A stretch of 64,000 nucleotides of DNA from an uncultured Kordiimonas sp. Lineage in GTDB: Bacteria; Pseudomonadota; Alphaproteobacteria; Sphingomonadales; Kordiimonadaceae. A model generated the notes under the pieces. It searched no databases. It was not told the DNA's origin and worked only from the letters and a program-made list of their open reading frames with translations. Where the stretch lies: the NCBI GenBank assembly GCA_947503575.1, contig CANNDZ010000004.1, positions 124,001 to 188,000 on the forward strand. The letters run 5' to 3'. A program made the translations under genes and the position numbers. Positions 8,674 to 17,184 of the stretch are shown here, one piece after another. Numbering within the stretch: the stretch's first letter is position 1; every line of letters starts with the position of its first letter.

Positions 8674-9387
8674 ATGAAAACTCTGGTAGCAGCTATATCC
8701 TGTGTAGCAATTTTAGCCGGCTCAGCAACGCTTGCCGCACGCGCAGACGATACATCCGAAGAAATGCGTAGCGTCGAAAACTTCACTCGCATCCGCAACA
8801 AGGGCTCTTTTGAGGTCAATGTATCCGTTGGTCCTGAGCAGTCGGTCAAGGTCACGGCAGACAGTGATATCATCGAGCACGTTGAAACCGAAGTGCGGGG
8901 CAATACCTTGCATATCCGGTTGGAAGACCGTGACAATTGGCGGGGTTGGCGTGATATTGATGTGTTGCGCGTTGATATTACCGTCCCAACCCTTGAGGCC
9001 GTGCGCGTGGATGGTTCTGGCGATTTTGAAATTCGGGGTGTTGAAGGCGACGATTTCAGTGCCCAGGTGAACGGCTCCGGCGATATCAACCTCATTAATG
9101 CAAAAGCTGATCGCTTATCGCTTGATGTCAAAGGTTCTGGCGACATTGAGGCATCTGGTTCCTGCACCACCCTTGAGGTGGAAGTGAAGGGGTCTGGTGA
9201 TGTCAGCGCGCGCGATATGGCATGTGACAGCGGCGATATTGGTATTATGGGGTCTGGTGATGTGGATGTAACGCTGAACGCCAGCGTTGACGTCGGTATC
9301 ATGGGGTCTGGTGATGTCACTGTTTATGGTAAGCCGGAAAAAGTTAAAACCCGGTCTATGGGATCCGGCGAGGTTACCCTGCGTTAA
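8674..9387 (+). CDS. secreted DUF2807 (GIN-domain) beta-solenoid protein, copy 2
   Basis: Also exactly 237 residues, with a clear signal peptide (MKTLVAAISCVAILAGS, cleavage near ARA-DD). The DUF2807 repeat is very regular: GSG[DE] turns begin at residues 114, 134, 154, 173, 193, 211 and 230, a period of 18-20 residues, giving seven solenoid corners. Cysteines fall at 164 and 184, the same positions as in copy 1. The pair therefore looks like a tandem duplication that kept its register while turn sequences diverged (GA[VAG]D in copy 1, GSGD here). A Shine-Dalgarno (AGAGGGG) precedes the ATG. A terminator follows at 9435. Confidence 0.87.
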   Translation: MKTLVAAISCVAILAGSATLAARADDTSEEMRSVENFTRIRNKGSFEVNVSVGPEQSVKVTADSDIIEHVETEVRGNTLHIRLEDRDNWRGWRDIDVLRVDITVPTLEAVRVDGSGDFEIRGVEGDDFSAQVNGSGDINLINAKADRLSLDVKGSGDIEASGSCTTLEVEVKGSGDVSARDMACDSGDIGIMGSGDVDVTLNASVDVGIMGSGDVTVYGKPEKVKTRSMGSGEVTLR

Positions 9388-9434
9388 AGCGCACTTCTGT
9401 TTAAGCGGCGTTTTTTTGCCACAATTCAGTCATT

Positions 9435-9466
9435 GATGGGCCCCATTCGGGGTCCATCTTTTTTTT
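9435..9466 (+). terminator. rho-independent terminator after DUF2807 pair
   Basis: GATGGGCCCC (9435-9444), loop ATTC, and GGGGTCCATC (9449-9458) form a 10-bp stem with one G-U pair, followed by eight T residues (9459-9466). It ends the DUF2807 transcript. The remaining bases up to 9657 hold only the GST leader; a 67-codon open frame across this terminator is not believable. Confidence 0.88.
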
Positions 9467-9657
9467 GTTGGCCTCGCTGGCCCGATCGGTTGCGTTCCTT
9501 GGTCCCCCTGACCCTTAGGTTCTCTTTGTCCCCCGATCGGGTCAGCATCTTATTTTCATCTGATGCCAACATTTCATTCCTTCGATTATGCGGCTATTCT
9601 GTTGGCGCACCCTATATGGTCCGATGCGTGGCCTAAGTCTTTTTGAGGAGGTGAAAC

Positions 9658-10347
9658 ATGCTGACATTGTTTGAATTATGCGGTGCTGACCGCAATGTGC
9701 GTTTCAGCCCATTTGTTTGGCGCATTAAACTGATGCTGGAACACAAAGGGGCCAGCTATGACACCCAAACAGTAACTTTCACCGACAAGTCTGCGCTGGC
9801 TTCATCAACCCTGCAGGCTGTCCCAGTCATCAAGGATGGTAACAGTTTTATTGGCGAAAGCCTGGTCATTGCGCGCTGGATTGACCAAAAGTTTCCGGAA
9901 AACCCTCTTTTTGAGGGACCAGCAGCACGCGCGCAGGCGGGTTTGCTGAACAACTGGTTCGACCGCAATATCGTGGCACCTATGTTCCCGATGATAGTAT
10001 CGGATATTTTTGAGGCGCTGGATGCGGAAAACCAGCAGTCTTTCCGTGCCAGTCGGGAACCGCGGCTAGGGGGTAAAACTATAGAGGAAACACGGGATAG
10101 CCGCGACAAGGCGCGGGACGCATTCCGCGCTAACTTGGGCCCTGTCGAGTCCATTTTGACGGACCATAAATTCCTCAGCGGCGATGCACCGGCCTTTGCA
10201 GACTATTGTTTGATGGGGTCCCTGATGTGGCCTCACATTGTGTCAGTTTTTGACCCGGTTGCCACCAGTGAACCAATCATAGAGTGGCGAGAGCGTATGT
10301 TTGATTTGTTTGATGGTTTTGCCCGAAAGGCTCCGCGTGCGGTTTGA
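9658..10347 (+). CDS. glutathione S-transferase family protein (beta-etherase LigE-like)
   Basis: A 229-residue GST-fold protein. The N-terminal thioredoxin-like domain has FSPFVWRIKLMLEHKG, the spacing and wording typical of the beta-etherase-like GST branch, then AVPVIKDG with the conserved cis-proline and the glutathione-binding GESLVIARWID. A helical C-terminal domain follows (about 85-229). Family members conjugate or cleave ethers with glutathione; homologues in sphingomonads attack lignin beta-aryl ethers. The substrate here is unknown. A strong GAGGAGGTG ribosome-binding site precedes the ATG. The oxygenase operon upstream also belongs to a family known from lignin-dimer catabolism, a weak contextual hint. 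Confidence 0.82.
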   Translation: MLTLFELCGADRNVRFSPFVWRIKLMLEHKGASYDTQTVTFTDKSALASSTLQAVPVIKDGNSFIGESLVIARWIDQKFPENPLFEGPAARAQAGLLNNWFDRNIVAPMFPMIVSDIFEALDAENQQSFRASREPRLGGKTIEETRDSRDKARDAFRANLGPVESILTDHKFLSGDAPAFADYCLMGSLMWPHIVSVFDPVATSEPIIEWRERMFDLFDGFARKAPRAV

Positions 10348-10449
10348 AATTGACACTATCGTACGCTCAACCCTTGCAAGCGCCTGAGAATCCGATATAT
10401 CAACTGCTGAGTTCCACTAAGCCTTCATTTGAGTAAAGAGGAATCCACT

Positions 10450-11397
10450 GTGGCTGATGTTCTTTTGGAAGCCCGCAATCTCAGTAAATATTTTGGTGAC
10501 CTGAAAGCCGTCAACGATATATCGCTGACGGTGAAAAAAGGTGAGGTTCTTGGCTTTTTGGGTCCAAACGGGGCTGGAAAAACCACCACCATGAAAATGT
10601 TGACGGGTTTTCTGGTGCCGACCGAGGGTAGTGCTTACATTTGTGGTGAGCAGGTAACATCGGAAAACGAACGGGCAAAAGCCCGTATCGGATACCTGCC
10701 CGAAGGCGCGCCCCTGTATGGCGAGATGTCGCCTAAAGGCTTCTTGCATTTTATCGCAGAAACTCACGGTATTAAGGGTGCAGAAGCATCTGACATTGTG
10801 GAAAGTGCGGCCAACGCAGTTAACCTTGATCATGTGATGAACCAGCGCATTGAAACACTGTCTAAGGGGTTTAAGCGGCGCGTTGGCTTGGCGGCTGCTA
10901 TTTTGCATGCGCCAGATGTGTTGATTTTGGATGAGCCGACAGATGGCCTGGACCCAAACCAAAAGCATGAAGTGCGCCGCCTTATCGAAGCGATGTCGCT
11001 GGAACGTGCAATCATTATATCAACTCATATCCTGGAAGAAGTTGATGCCCTGTGTCACCGCGCAGTGATTATCAATAAAGGCGCGATTGTCGCCGACGGC
11101 ACGCCGAGCGAGTTACGCGCGCGGTCTATCTACAAGAATGCGGTCACTATGCTTCTTCCTGTGGAAAACGCTGAGAAGGCAGCATCTGCGCTGAAGGGCA
11201 TTAAGCTCGTCGCAGGTGTTGAAGCTGCGCGTGAAGGTGATTTGATGCGACTGACAGTCCTTGCTCGAGGGGGTGGGGAAATTGCTGACACCATTGGCGA
11301 TATTGCGGCGGTCAGCAACTGGCAGGTTGCCCAATTCACTGTAGACTCAGGACGTCTTGATGATGTGTTCCGGCAGTTGACGGAAAGGGACGTGTAA
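10450..11397 (+). CDS. ABC transporter ATP-binding protein, GldA-like
   Basis: ATPase of an ABC-2 type system. Residues from the chosen start: Walker A GPNGAGKTT at about 38-46, signature LSKGFKRRVGLA, Walker B VLILDEPTDGLDP, and a C-terminal domain of about 90 residues that ends near DDVFRQLTERD, as in GldA/NosF-type ATPases. I start at the GTG at 10450 because AAGAGGA lies about seven bases upstream; the open frame could extend to a TTG at 10429 that lacks a site. The stop overlaps the permease start (TAATG), so the four genes to 15073 are a translationally coupled operon. Confidence 0.88.
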   Translation: MADVLLEARNLSKYFGDLKAVNDISLTVKKGEVLGFLGPNGAGKTTTMKMLTGFLVPTEGSAYICGEQVTSENERAKARIGYLPEGAPLYGEMSPKGFLHFIAETHGIKGAEASDIVESAANAVNLDHVMNQRIETLSKGFKRRVGLAAAILHAPDVLILDEPTDGLDPNQKHEVRRLIEAMSLERAIIISTHILEEVDALCHRAVIINKGAIVADGTPSELRARSIYKNAVTMLLPVENAEKAASALKGIKLVAGVEAAREGDLMRLTVLARGGGEIADTIGDIAAVSNWQVAQFTVDSGRLDDVFRQLTERDV

Positions 11398-12134
11398 TGC
11401 AAGCGGTACTGACAATATTCCGGCGTGAGTTTTCCAGCTATTTTGCCAGCCCGGTCGCTTATGTGTTCCTAGTGATTTTTTTGATTATGCAGGGCCTGTT
11501 TACCTTTTACCTGGGATCATTTTACAACCGGGAGCAGGCCGATTTAGTTTCATTTTTCACGTATCAACCCTGGCTGTATCTGTTTTTGATGCCATCAATA
11601 GCGATGCGCCTTTGGGCGGAAGAGCGGCGCGCGGGCACCTTTGAATTGCTACTGACTCTGCCTATCCCAACGCGGTCAGTTGTTGCAGGTAAATATTTGG
11701 CGGCCCTTGCCTTTGCGGCCCTTGCTTTGACGCTTACGTTTCCGATCTGGATTACTGTCAATTGGCTTGGTGCGCCAGATAATGGAGTTATCGTGACCGG
11801 GTATATCGGATCGCTTTTGATGGCAGCCGCATATCTAGCCATCGGTGCTGCAATGTCTGCTGTCACAAAAAATCAGGTGGTTGCCTTTATCCTGGCCGTG
11901 ACAGTGTGCTTCCTGTTTTTGGTTGCTGGGCTTCCTATGGTGCTGGATGTAGTTGGCGGATGGGCACCTGAAGCCTTTGTGCTTGCGATAGCCAATTTAT
12001 CATTTTTAACCCATTTTGATGCGCTCCAGAAAGGTGTTGTGACGCTCGGAGATGTTTTCTACTTCCTCGCCGTCATTATCTTCTGGCTATGGGTCAATCG
12101 GATCGTAATTGAAAGCAAGCGGGAGGCTGGATAA
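11397..12134 (+). CDS. ABC-2 type permease, GldF-like
   Basis: A 245-residue integral membrane protein with six hydrophobic segments. It begins FRREFSSYFASPVAYVFLVIF and contains WAEERRAGTFELLLTLPI, both highly characteristic of the GldF/NosY-like ABC-2 permeases. Its start overlaps the ATPase stop by one base and its stop overlaps the GldG-like start in the same TAATG manner, so the products are probably made in fixed proportion and form one complex in the inner membrane. Confidence 0.87.
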   Translation: MQAVLTIFRREFSSYFASPVAYVFLVIFLIMQGLFTFYLGSFYNREQADLVSFFTYQPWLYLFLMPSIAMRLWAEERRAGTFELLLTLPIPTRSVVAGKYLAALAFAALALTLTFPIWITVNWLGAPDNGVIVTGYIGSLLMAAAYLAIGAAMSAVTKNQVVAFILAVTVCFLFLVAGLPMVLDVVGGWAPEAFVLAIANLSFLTHFDALQKGVVTLGDVFYFLAVIIFWLWVNRIVIESKREAG

Positions 12135-14014
12135 TGAAATCCTTGATGGCATTTATCTCCAAACGCTCGACATTGCAGATATTGATTGCGGTGCTCGTGT
12201 TTTTGTCCGCAACCGTTATCGGCGATCGTTTTTTCCGTAGTGTGCGCCTCGACCTGACCAGTGAAGGTCTATACAGCCTATCTGATGGGACTAAAGAGCT
12301 TTTGGCGTCATATGACGAACCTATTACGCTTGATTACTATTTCTCAAAAACTCAGGCGGCGCCATTCCCTCAGCTTTTGGCATACGGCAAACGCGTTGAA
12401 GATTTGCTGCGTGCTTTTCAGGCGCAGAATTCTGCCAATATTCAGCTGTCTATCATCGACCCTGAGCCTTTCTCTGAAGAGGAAGACGAAGCTGTTGCAT
12501 TGGGTTTGCAGGGTATTCCGCTGAATGACGGCTCAACCCTTTATATGGGGTTGTCTGCGTCCGATGCAGTAGACGGTGAAGCCATTGTTCCTTTTTTCGC
12601 TGAAGAGCGGGAAAAATTCCTTGAGTATGATCTGGTTAAATTGTTGGCGACACTTGATACATCTAACCAGCGCACCCTGCGGCTTTTGACAACGCTACCT
12701 ATGCAGTTTGGGCCTGGTGGTCCTCAGGCAATGATGGCGGGTCAGGCGCAGCCATATGTCATTTACGAGCAATTATTTGACTTTTTTGATGTTCAGGACA
12801 TCGCGCCTGACTTTACCGAAATTCCAGCTGATACAAACGTTTTGATGGTGGTGCATCCGCCAGAGCTAAGCGAAGATCAGTTGTTTGCCATCGACCAGTT
12901 TGTGCTGAAGGGCGGCAGGGCGCTTGTTTTTCTCGACCCTCATTCTGAAGCAATGAACCCGCGCGCCACCGCCGCGTCAAGTAGCGCGCTTGGGCCCCTG
13001 TTGCAGGCTTGGGGCGTTGACATGCCGGAAGGGCAGGTTGTTGGTGATGCATCCTTGGCGCAGCGGGTCCAGATGGGCGGCCTCGGGCCTGACGCGGTTA
13101 AAGACTATGTGTTCTGGCTCGCGATTACTGATGGGTTTTTGTCATCCACTGATGTTGTAACCGGCGCGATTGGCAGCCTCAACTTTGCCAGCGCTGGCGT
13201 ACTAACCCCGGCAGAGGGCGCTACAACCGTTCTGGAACCACTTGTGACCACCAGCGCTGCCTCCATGTTATACCCATCTGACCGTGCCGTCGGTGTGCCG
13301 GACCCAGACAGTTTGTTGCGGGACATGGACCCAACAGGCGAGAGCTACATACTGTCAACGCGCGTCCGTGGTGCCGCTAAAACCGCGTTCCCGGACAGGG
13401 TGGCTGCGGCCGTCGTTACTGCGGGCGCTGATGCGGCGGATGGACCTGTTGCCACCGGGGACATCAATATTGTTGTAACAGCAGATACCGACCTTTTTGA
13501 TGACCGGTTTTGGGTGCAGTTGCAGGATATGCTGGGCCAGCGAATTGCTGTGCCCCTTGCAGGAAATGGTAGTTTTGTCCTTAACCTCGCAGACCATATT
13601 TCAGGGTCCGAAGCGCTGCTGGGGCTGCGCGGTCGCGGTGTCTCACTAAGGCCTTTTGATAAAGTGGATGAACTGCGCCGCGAAGCAGAAGCAAAATATC
13701 TGGTCGAGGAAGAGGCGCTGCAAAACCAGTTAAGCGAAACCGAAGCCCGCATTGCTGCCCTTGAGAACCAAAACACCGATGGGTCCGCCGTTTTGTCAGC
13801 AGAACAAGAGGCGGAAATAGAGCGTTTTCGCGCGCAGTTGCTGGATACGCGCAAGGCTCTGCGGGAGGTGAAACGCGGTCTGCGACAAGATATTGATACG
13901 CTTGGTGACCGGCTTGCTTTCATCAACATTGCTTTGATGCCGCTGCTGATTGTTCTGTATGTGTTGGTTCGATTGGTATGGCGGCGCAACAAAAAAGCAC
14001 ACCGTTTCCTGTAA
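12134..14014 (+). CDS. GldG-like ABC transporter auxiliary protein
   Basis: A 626-residue protein with an N-terminal transmembrane helix (about 13-33), a long periplasmic region, a coiled-coil stretch (about 515-595, rich in Glu, Gln and Arg) and a C-terminal helix (about 600-617) followed by a basic tail. The opening LDLTSEGLYSLSDGTKELL and the later LVVHPPELSEDQLFAIDQFVLKGG-type block are typical of GldG / 'ABC-type uncharacterized transport system' proteins. In Bacteroidetes GldAFG takes part in gliding; in proteobacteria the trio occurs without gliding and the substrate is not known. Confidence 0.83.
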   Translation: MKSLMAFISKRSTLQILIAVLVFLSATVIGDRFFRSVRLDLTSEGLYSLSDGTKELLASYDEPITLDYYFSKTQAAPFPQLLAYGKRVEDLLRAFQAQNSANIQLSIIDPEPFSEEEDEAVALGLQGIPLNDGSTLYMGLSASDAVDGEAIVPFFAEEREKFLEYDLVKLLATLDTSNQRTLRLLTTLPMQFGPGGPQAMMAGQAQPYVIYEQLFDFFDVQDIAPDFTEIPADTNVLMVVHPPELSEDQLFAIDQFVLKGGRALVFLDPHSEAMNPRATAASSSALGPLLQAWGVDMPEGQVVGDASLAQRVQMGGLGPDAVKDYVFWLAITDGFLSSTDVVTGAIGSLNFASAGVLTPAEGATTVLEPLVTTSAASMLYPSDRAVGVPDPDSLLRDMDPTGESYILSTRVRGAAKTAFPDRVAAAVVTAGADAADGPVATGDINIVVTADTDLFDDRFWVQLQDMLGQRIAVPLAGNGSFVLNLADHISGSEALLGLRGRGVSLRPFDKVDELRREAEAKYLVEEEALQNQLSETEARIAALENQNTDGSAVLSAEQEAEIERFRAQLLDTRKALREVKRGLRQDIDTLGDRLAFINIALMPLLIVLYVLVRLVWRRNKKAHRFL

Positions 14015-14029
14015 CGTTTTGAGGTTCTT

Positions 14030-15073
14030 ATGTCGGAACGTATGACAAATATTCTTGGGTATTTGACTTTGGCGGCCATTATGGCGGCGATTTGGATATT
14101 GTTCGGGGAAGACCCAACGCGAGAGCAGGGTGCGCGCGGTGAACGCACGTTTGCTGGCCTATCCGAACGCATCAATGAGACCGCTGCCATTACCCTTACC
14201 AAAAATGATCAAACTGTTTCGCTTGTTCGGGAAGGGGACCAGTGGCGCGTGGCCAGCAAGTCTGGCTATCCGGCGGATCAGGATCAGGTGCGCAGCGTAT
14301 TAAGAGGTTTTGCCTTGTCTGAGCGGCGTGAACCCAAAACAGCCAATGCAAGCCGTTTCCCTGCGCTGGACCTTGGTGATGCGGCAACCAAGGTTGTGCT
14401 CGCGGATGATACAGGGGGTGTGTTGCTGGATGTTCAGACTGGCAAGCGCAAGGAGGGCGGCAGTGGCCGGTCCTTGACGTATATCTTTCAGGCCACTGAT
14501 ACCCGTTCGTGGTTAGTCAGCGGCATAGAAGCATTGCCAATGGATCCAGTCGAGTGGTTGGATACCTCTTTATTGGATATCGCACCGCAACGCATTCAGT
14601 CTGTCACTTTGAACGGTGTAACGCTATCGCGGAATCTGGGCGACACAAACTATTCGCTCGCCAATATCGCAGATGACAAGGTTCCTGCCGCGTCTTTTAA
14701 ATTGGCAGAACCGGCGCGCACGCTGTCGCGTTTGTCGGTTGAAGACGTGCAGCAAACAGCTAATCCGCTCATGGAACCCGCGGCAAACGGCATGCTGACA
14801 ACGCATGACGGCCTGAAAATAACATTCACTTTGTTTGGGGCTGATGAAGACTATTGGGTTCAGCTCGGCGCAGACTATAGTGCTGAGGATGTATCGGAAG
14901 GAGATGCAGGCACCCTTGAGGGGGCACCGGCTGACGGCGCTGCTGAAGCCGCGGCAATAGATGAACGAGTGCGGGGTTGGCTTTTCAAGGTATCTGACTT
15001 TTCAGCCGACATTTTGAAGCAGACGCGGGATGATTTTATTGAATCATCTGATGCTGATGCAGCTGCCTCTTGA
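14030..15073 (+). CDS. DUF4340 domain protein (Gld-type ABC partner)
   Basis: A 347-residue protein with one N-terminal transmembrane helix (about 10-25: LGYLTLAAIMAAIWILF) and a periplasmic domain. The pattern of short strands beginning AITLTKNDQTVSLVREGDQWRVASKSGYPADQDQV is the DUF4340 signature. DUF4340 genes regularly follow gldG-like genes, and this one starts 15 bp after the gldG-like stop. It is probably a periplasmic subunit of the same exporter. The acidic, Ala/Gly-rich segment (about 280-310) looks like a flexible linker. Confidence 0.8.
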   Translation: MSERMTNILGYLTLAAIMAAIWILFGEDPTREQGARGERTFAGLSERINETAAITLTKNDQTVSLVREGDQWRVASKSGYPADQDQVRSVLRGFALSERREPKTANASRFPALDLGDAATKVVLADDTGGVLLDVQTGKRKEGGSGRSLTYIFQATDTRSWLVSGIEALPMDPVEWLDTSLLDIAPQRIQSVTLNGVTLSRNLGDTNYSLANIADDKVPAASFKLAEPARTLSRLSVEDVQQTANPLMEPAANGMLTTHDGLKITFTLFGADEDYWVQLGADYSAEDVSEGDAGTLEGAPADGAAEAAAIDERVRGWLFKVSDFSADILKQTRDDFIESSDADAAAS

Positions 15074-15182
15074 CGCCAGCATATCATTACCTAAATCAGG
15101 ACCAACACAGGGCTGACGGGCCACTTGGCTCGGGTTATTTCGCTGCCCACAGGCGCAGCAAGAGTTTGGAGAGATTTCGAAA

Positions 15183-17114
15183 ATGAGCGAGCAAACAGAG
15201 ACAAAAGCTGGGGAAACCCAGACTGTAGAGACCCAGACTGGAGAAACCAGGGGCTTTGAAGCAGAGGTTTCCCGCCTTCTTCATATGATGGTGCACTCGG
15301 TTTACTCCGACCGGGAAATTTTCCTGCGTGAATTGATCTCAAACGCATCTGATGCATGCGACAAGTTGCGGTATGAGAGCCTGACAAACGCTGACCTGCT
15401 GAAAGAAAATGGTGACTTTGGTATTTCCATCACTGCTGATGCAGATGCCAAAACGCTCGTCGTTGCCGATAACGGTATAGGCATGAGCAAAGAGGACCTG
15501 ATCGAGAACCTGGGTACCATCGCGCGTTCTGGTACTGCGAAGTTTGTCGATCAGCTTACAGGCGATAGCAAAACCGATATGCAGCTTATCGGGCAGTTTG
15601 GTGTTGGTTTCTATTCTGTTTTCATGGTTGCCGACAAAGTTGATGTGGTAACCCGCAAAGCCGGTGATGTGAATGCTTGGCGTTGGACCAGCGGCGGCGA
15701 AGGATCATACGAAATTGCACCAGCAGAAAAAGCAACTGGCGGCACAGAAATTACCCTGCACCTAAAAGATGATGGGCTGGAGTTCACCGAACAAGCTCGT
15801 TTGCAGTCCATTGTTACCAAATATAGCGACCATATTGCCGTGCCAATTATGTTGGCGATTAAGGGCAAGGAAGAAGCAGACGCAGACCCCAAAGTGGTAA
15901 ACGAGGGTTCCGCCATATGGACGCGCGCTAAGTCCGATATCACGGAAGAACAATACACGGAATTTTACCGCAGCGTTGGCCATGCTTTTGATGAGCCAGC
16001 AATGACATTGCATTATAAAGCCGAGGGCGTTCAGGAATACACCGTCCTGCTGTATGTGCCAACTCAGCAGCCGATGGATCTGTTTGACCCAGCCCGCAAA
16101 AACCGGGTTAAACTGTATGTTAAGCGCGTCTTCATTTCCGATGATAGCGCAGACTTGTTGCCAGGCTGGTTGCGGTTCATGCGCGGCGTTGTGGACAGCC
16201 AGGACCTGCCCTTGAACATCAGCCGCGAGATGTTGCAAAACAATCCAACCATGGCGCGCATGTCAAAAGCGATTACTAAGCGCGTGATCAGCGAATTTGA
16301 AAAGTTGGCCAAAAAAGACAGTGAGAAGTTTTTGGCGCTGTGGTCAGAGTTTGGCCCGGTGATCAAGGAAGGCATTTACGAAGATCATGAGCGCCGCGAT
16401 GCGTTGATGAAATTGTCACACTTCCGGTCCACCGGCACGGACGGTTGGACAACGCTCACAGACTATGTCGAGCGTATGAAAGACAAGCAGTCCGCAATTT
16501 ATTACATCACAGGCACGGACGCGGATGCGGTGGCCAAAAGCCCTCAGCTTGAAGGATTCCGCTCGCGCGGTATTGAAGTGCTGCTGCTTTCGGACCCGGT
16601 CGACGAATTCTGGATCCAGATGGCTCCTGACTTTGAAGGCAAACCCTTCAAGTCCATCACACGCGGTGACAGCGACCTGAAGGACATCGCCGAAGATAAA
16701 GCGGATGATGAGAAAAAAGAAGCCGCCAGCGAAGGTGACATGACCACGCTGACCACGTTGATGAAAGAGGTGCTTGGCGAGAAAGTATCTGACGTGCGCG
16801 CGACAGACCGCTTAACCGATACATCTGCGTGCCTTGTCGCCAGCGACAGCGGCATGGACATGCATCTGGAACGTATCTTGAAGGCGCACAACCAGCTTGA
16901 CCAGATGACAGCCAAAGTGCTGGAGGTGAACCCCTCGCACCCGCTTATTCGCAAGCTGGCTGAAAAGGCTAAAGGCAAAGGCGCGATTGATACGCTGGCT
17001 GACCCTGTATTGTTGATTTTGGATCAGGCAAAAATTCTTGAAGGCGATGCGCTTGAGGATGCCAGTGCTTTTGCCCAGCGTCTTTCATCTGCGATGGAAA
17101 AAGGCTTGGCCTAA
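15183..17114 (+). CDS. htpG: HSP90-family chaperone HtpG
   Basis: A full-length (643 aa) bacterial HSP90. The N-terminal ATPase has SDREIFLRELISNASDACDKLR, DNGIGM, and GQFGVGFYSVFMVADKV; the middle domain carries LPLNISREMLQNN; the C-terminal dimerisation domain is complete. The first 20 residues form an unusual Glu/Thr/Gln extension with ETQT repeated twice. It is a stress chaperone acting with the DnaK system. A weak sigma-32-like CTTG (15124-15127) lies upstream but its -10 is poor. A good terminator follows. Confidence 0.97.
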   Translation: MSEQTETKAGETQTVETQTGETRGFEAEVSRLLHMMVHSVYSDREIFLRELISNASDACDKLRYESLTNADLLKENGDFGISITADADAKTLVVADNGIGMSKEDLIENLGTIARSGTAKFVDQLTGDSKTDMQLIGQFGVGFYSVFMVADKVDVVTRKAGDVNAWRWTSGGEGSYEIAPAEKATGGTEITLHLKDDGLEFTEQARLQSIVTKYSDHIAVPIMLAIKGKEEADADPKVVNEGSAIWTRAKSDITEEQYTEFYRSVGHAFDEPAMTLHYKAEGVQEYTVLLYVPTQQPMDLFDPARKNRVKLYVKRVFISDDSADLLPGWLRFMRGVVDSQDLPLNISREMLQNNPTMARMSKAITKRVISEFEKLAKKDSEKFLALWSEFGPVIKEGIYEDHERRDALMKLSHFRSTGTDGWTTLTDYVERMKDKQSAIYYITGTDADAVAKSPQLEGFRSRGIEVLLLSDPVDEFWIQMAPDFEGKPFKSITRGDSDLKDIAEDKADDEKKEAASEGDMTTLTTLMKEVLGEKVSDVRATDRLTDTSACLVASDSGMDMHLERILKAHNQLDQMTAKVLEVNPSHPLIRKLAEKAKGKGAIDTLADPVLLILDQAKILEGDALEDASAFAQRLSSAMEKGLA

Positions 17115-17138
17115 CCACTCTCAAGACTGAATTGAAGG

Positions 17139-17168
17139 GGCGGTGACCATGGTCGCCGCCTTTTTTTT
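17139..17168 (+). terminator. rho-independent terminator of htpG
   Basis: GGCGGTGACC (17139-17148) and GGTCGCCGCC (17151-17160) form a 10-bp stem with one G-U pair and a minimal AT centre, followed by eight T residues. It ends htpG transcription before the convergent TonB-receptor gene. Confidence 0.88.
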
Positions 17169-17184
17169 GCTAGGGATAGAGGTT

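Noticed and set aside
9433-9636. 67-codon plus-strand open frame after the DUF2807 pair
   Set aside because: It begins inside a strong rho-independent terminator, has no ribosome-binding site and has an unlikely composition.
15124-15152. Sigma-32 promoter for htpG
   Set aside because: The CTTG is present but the -10 region (CCCACAG) matches the consensus at only about three positions, so I do not list it as a feature.
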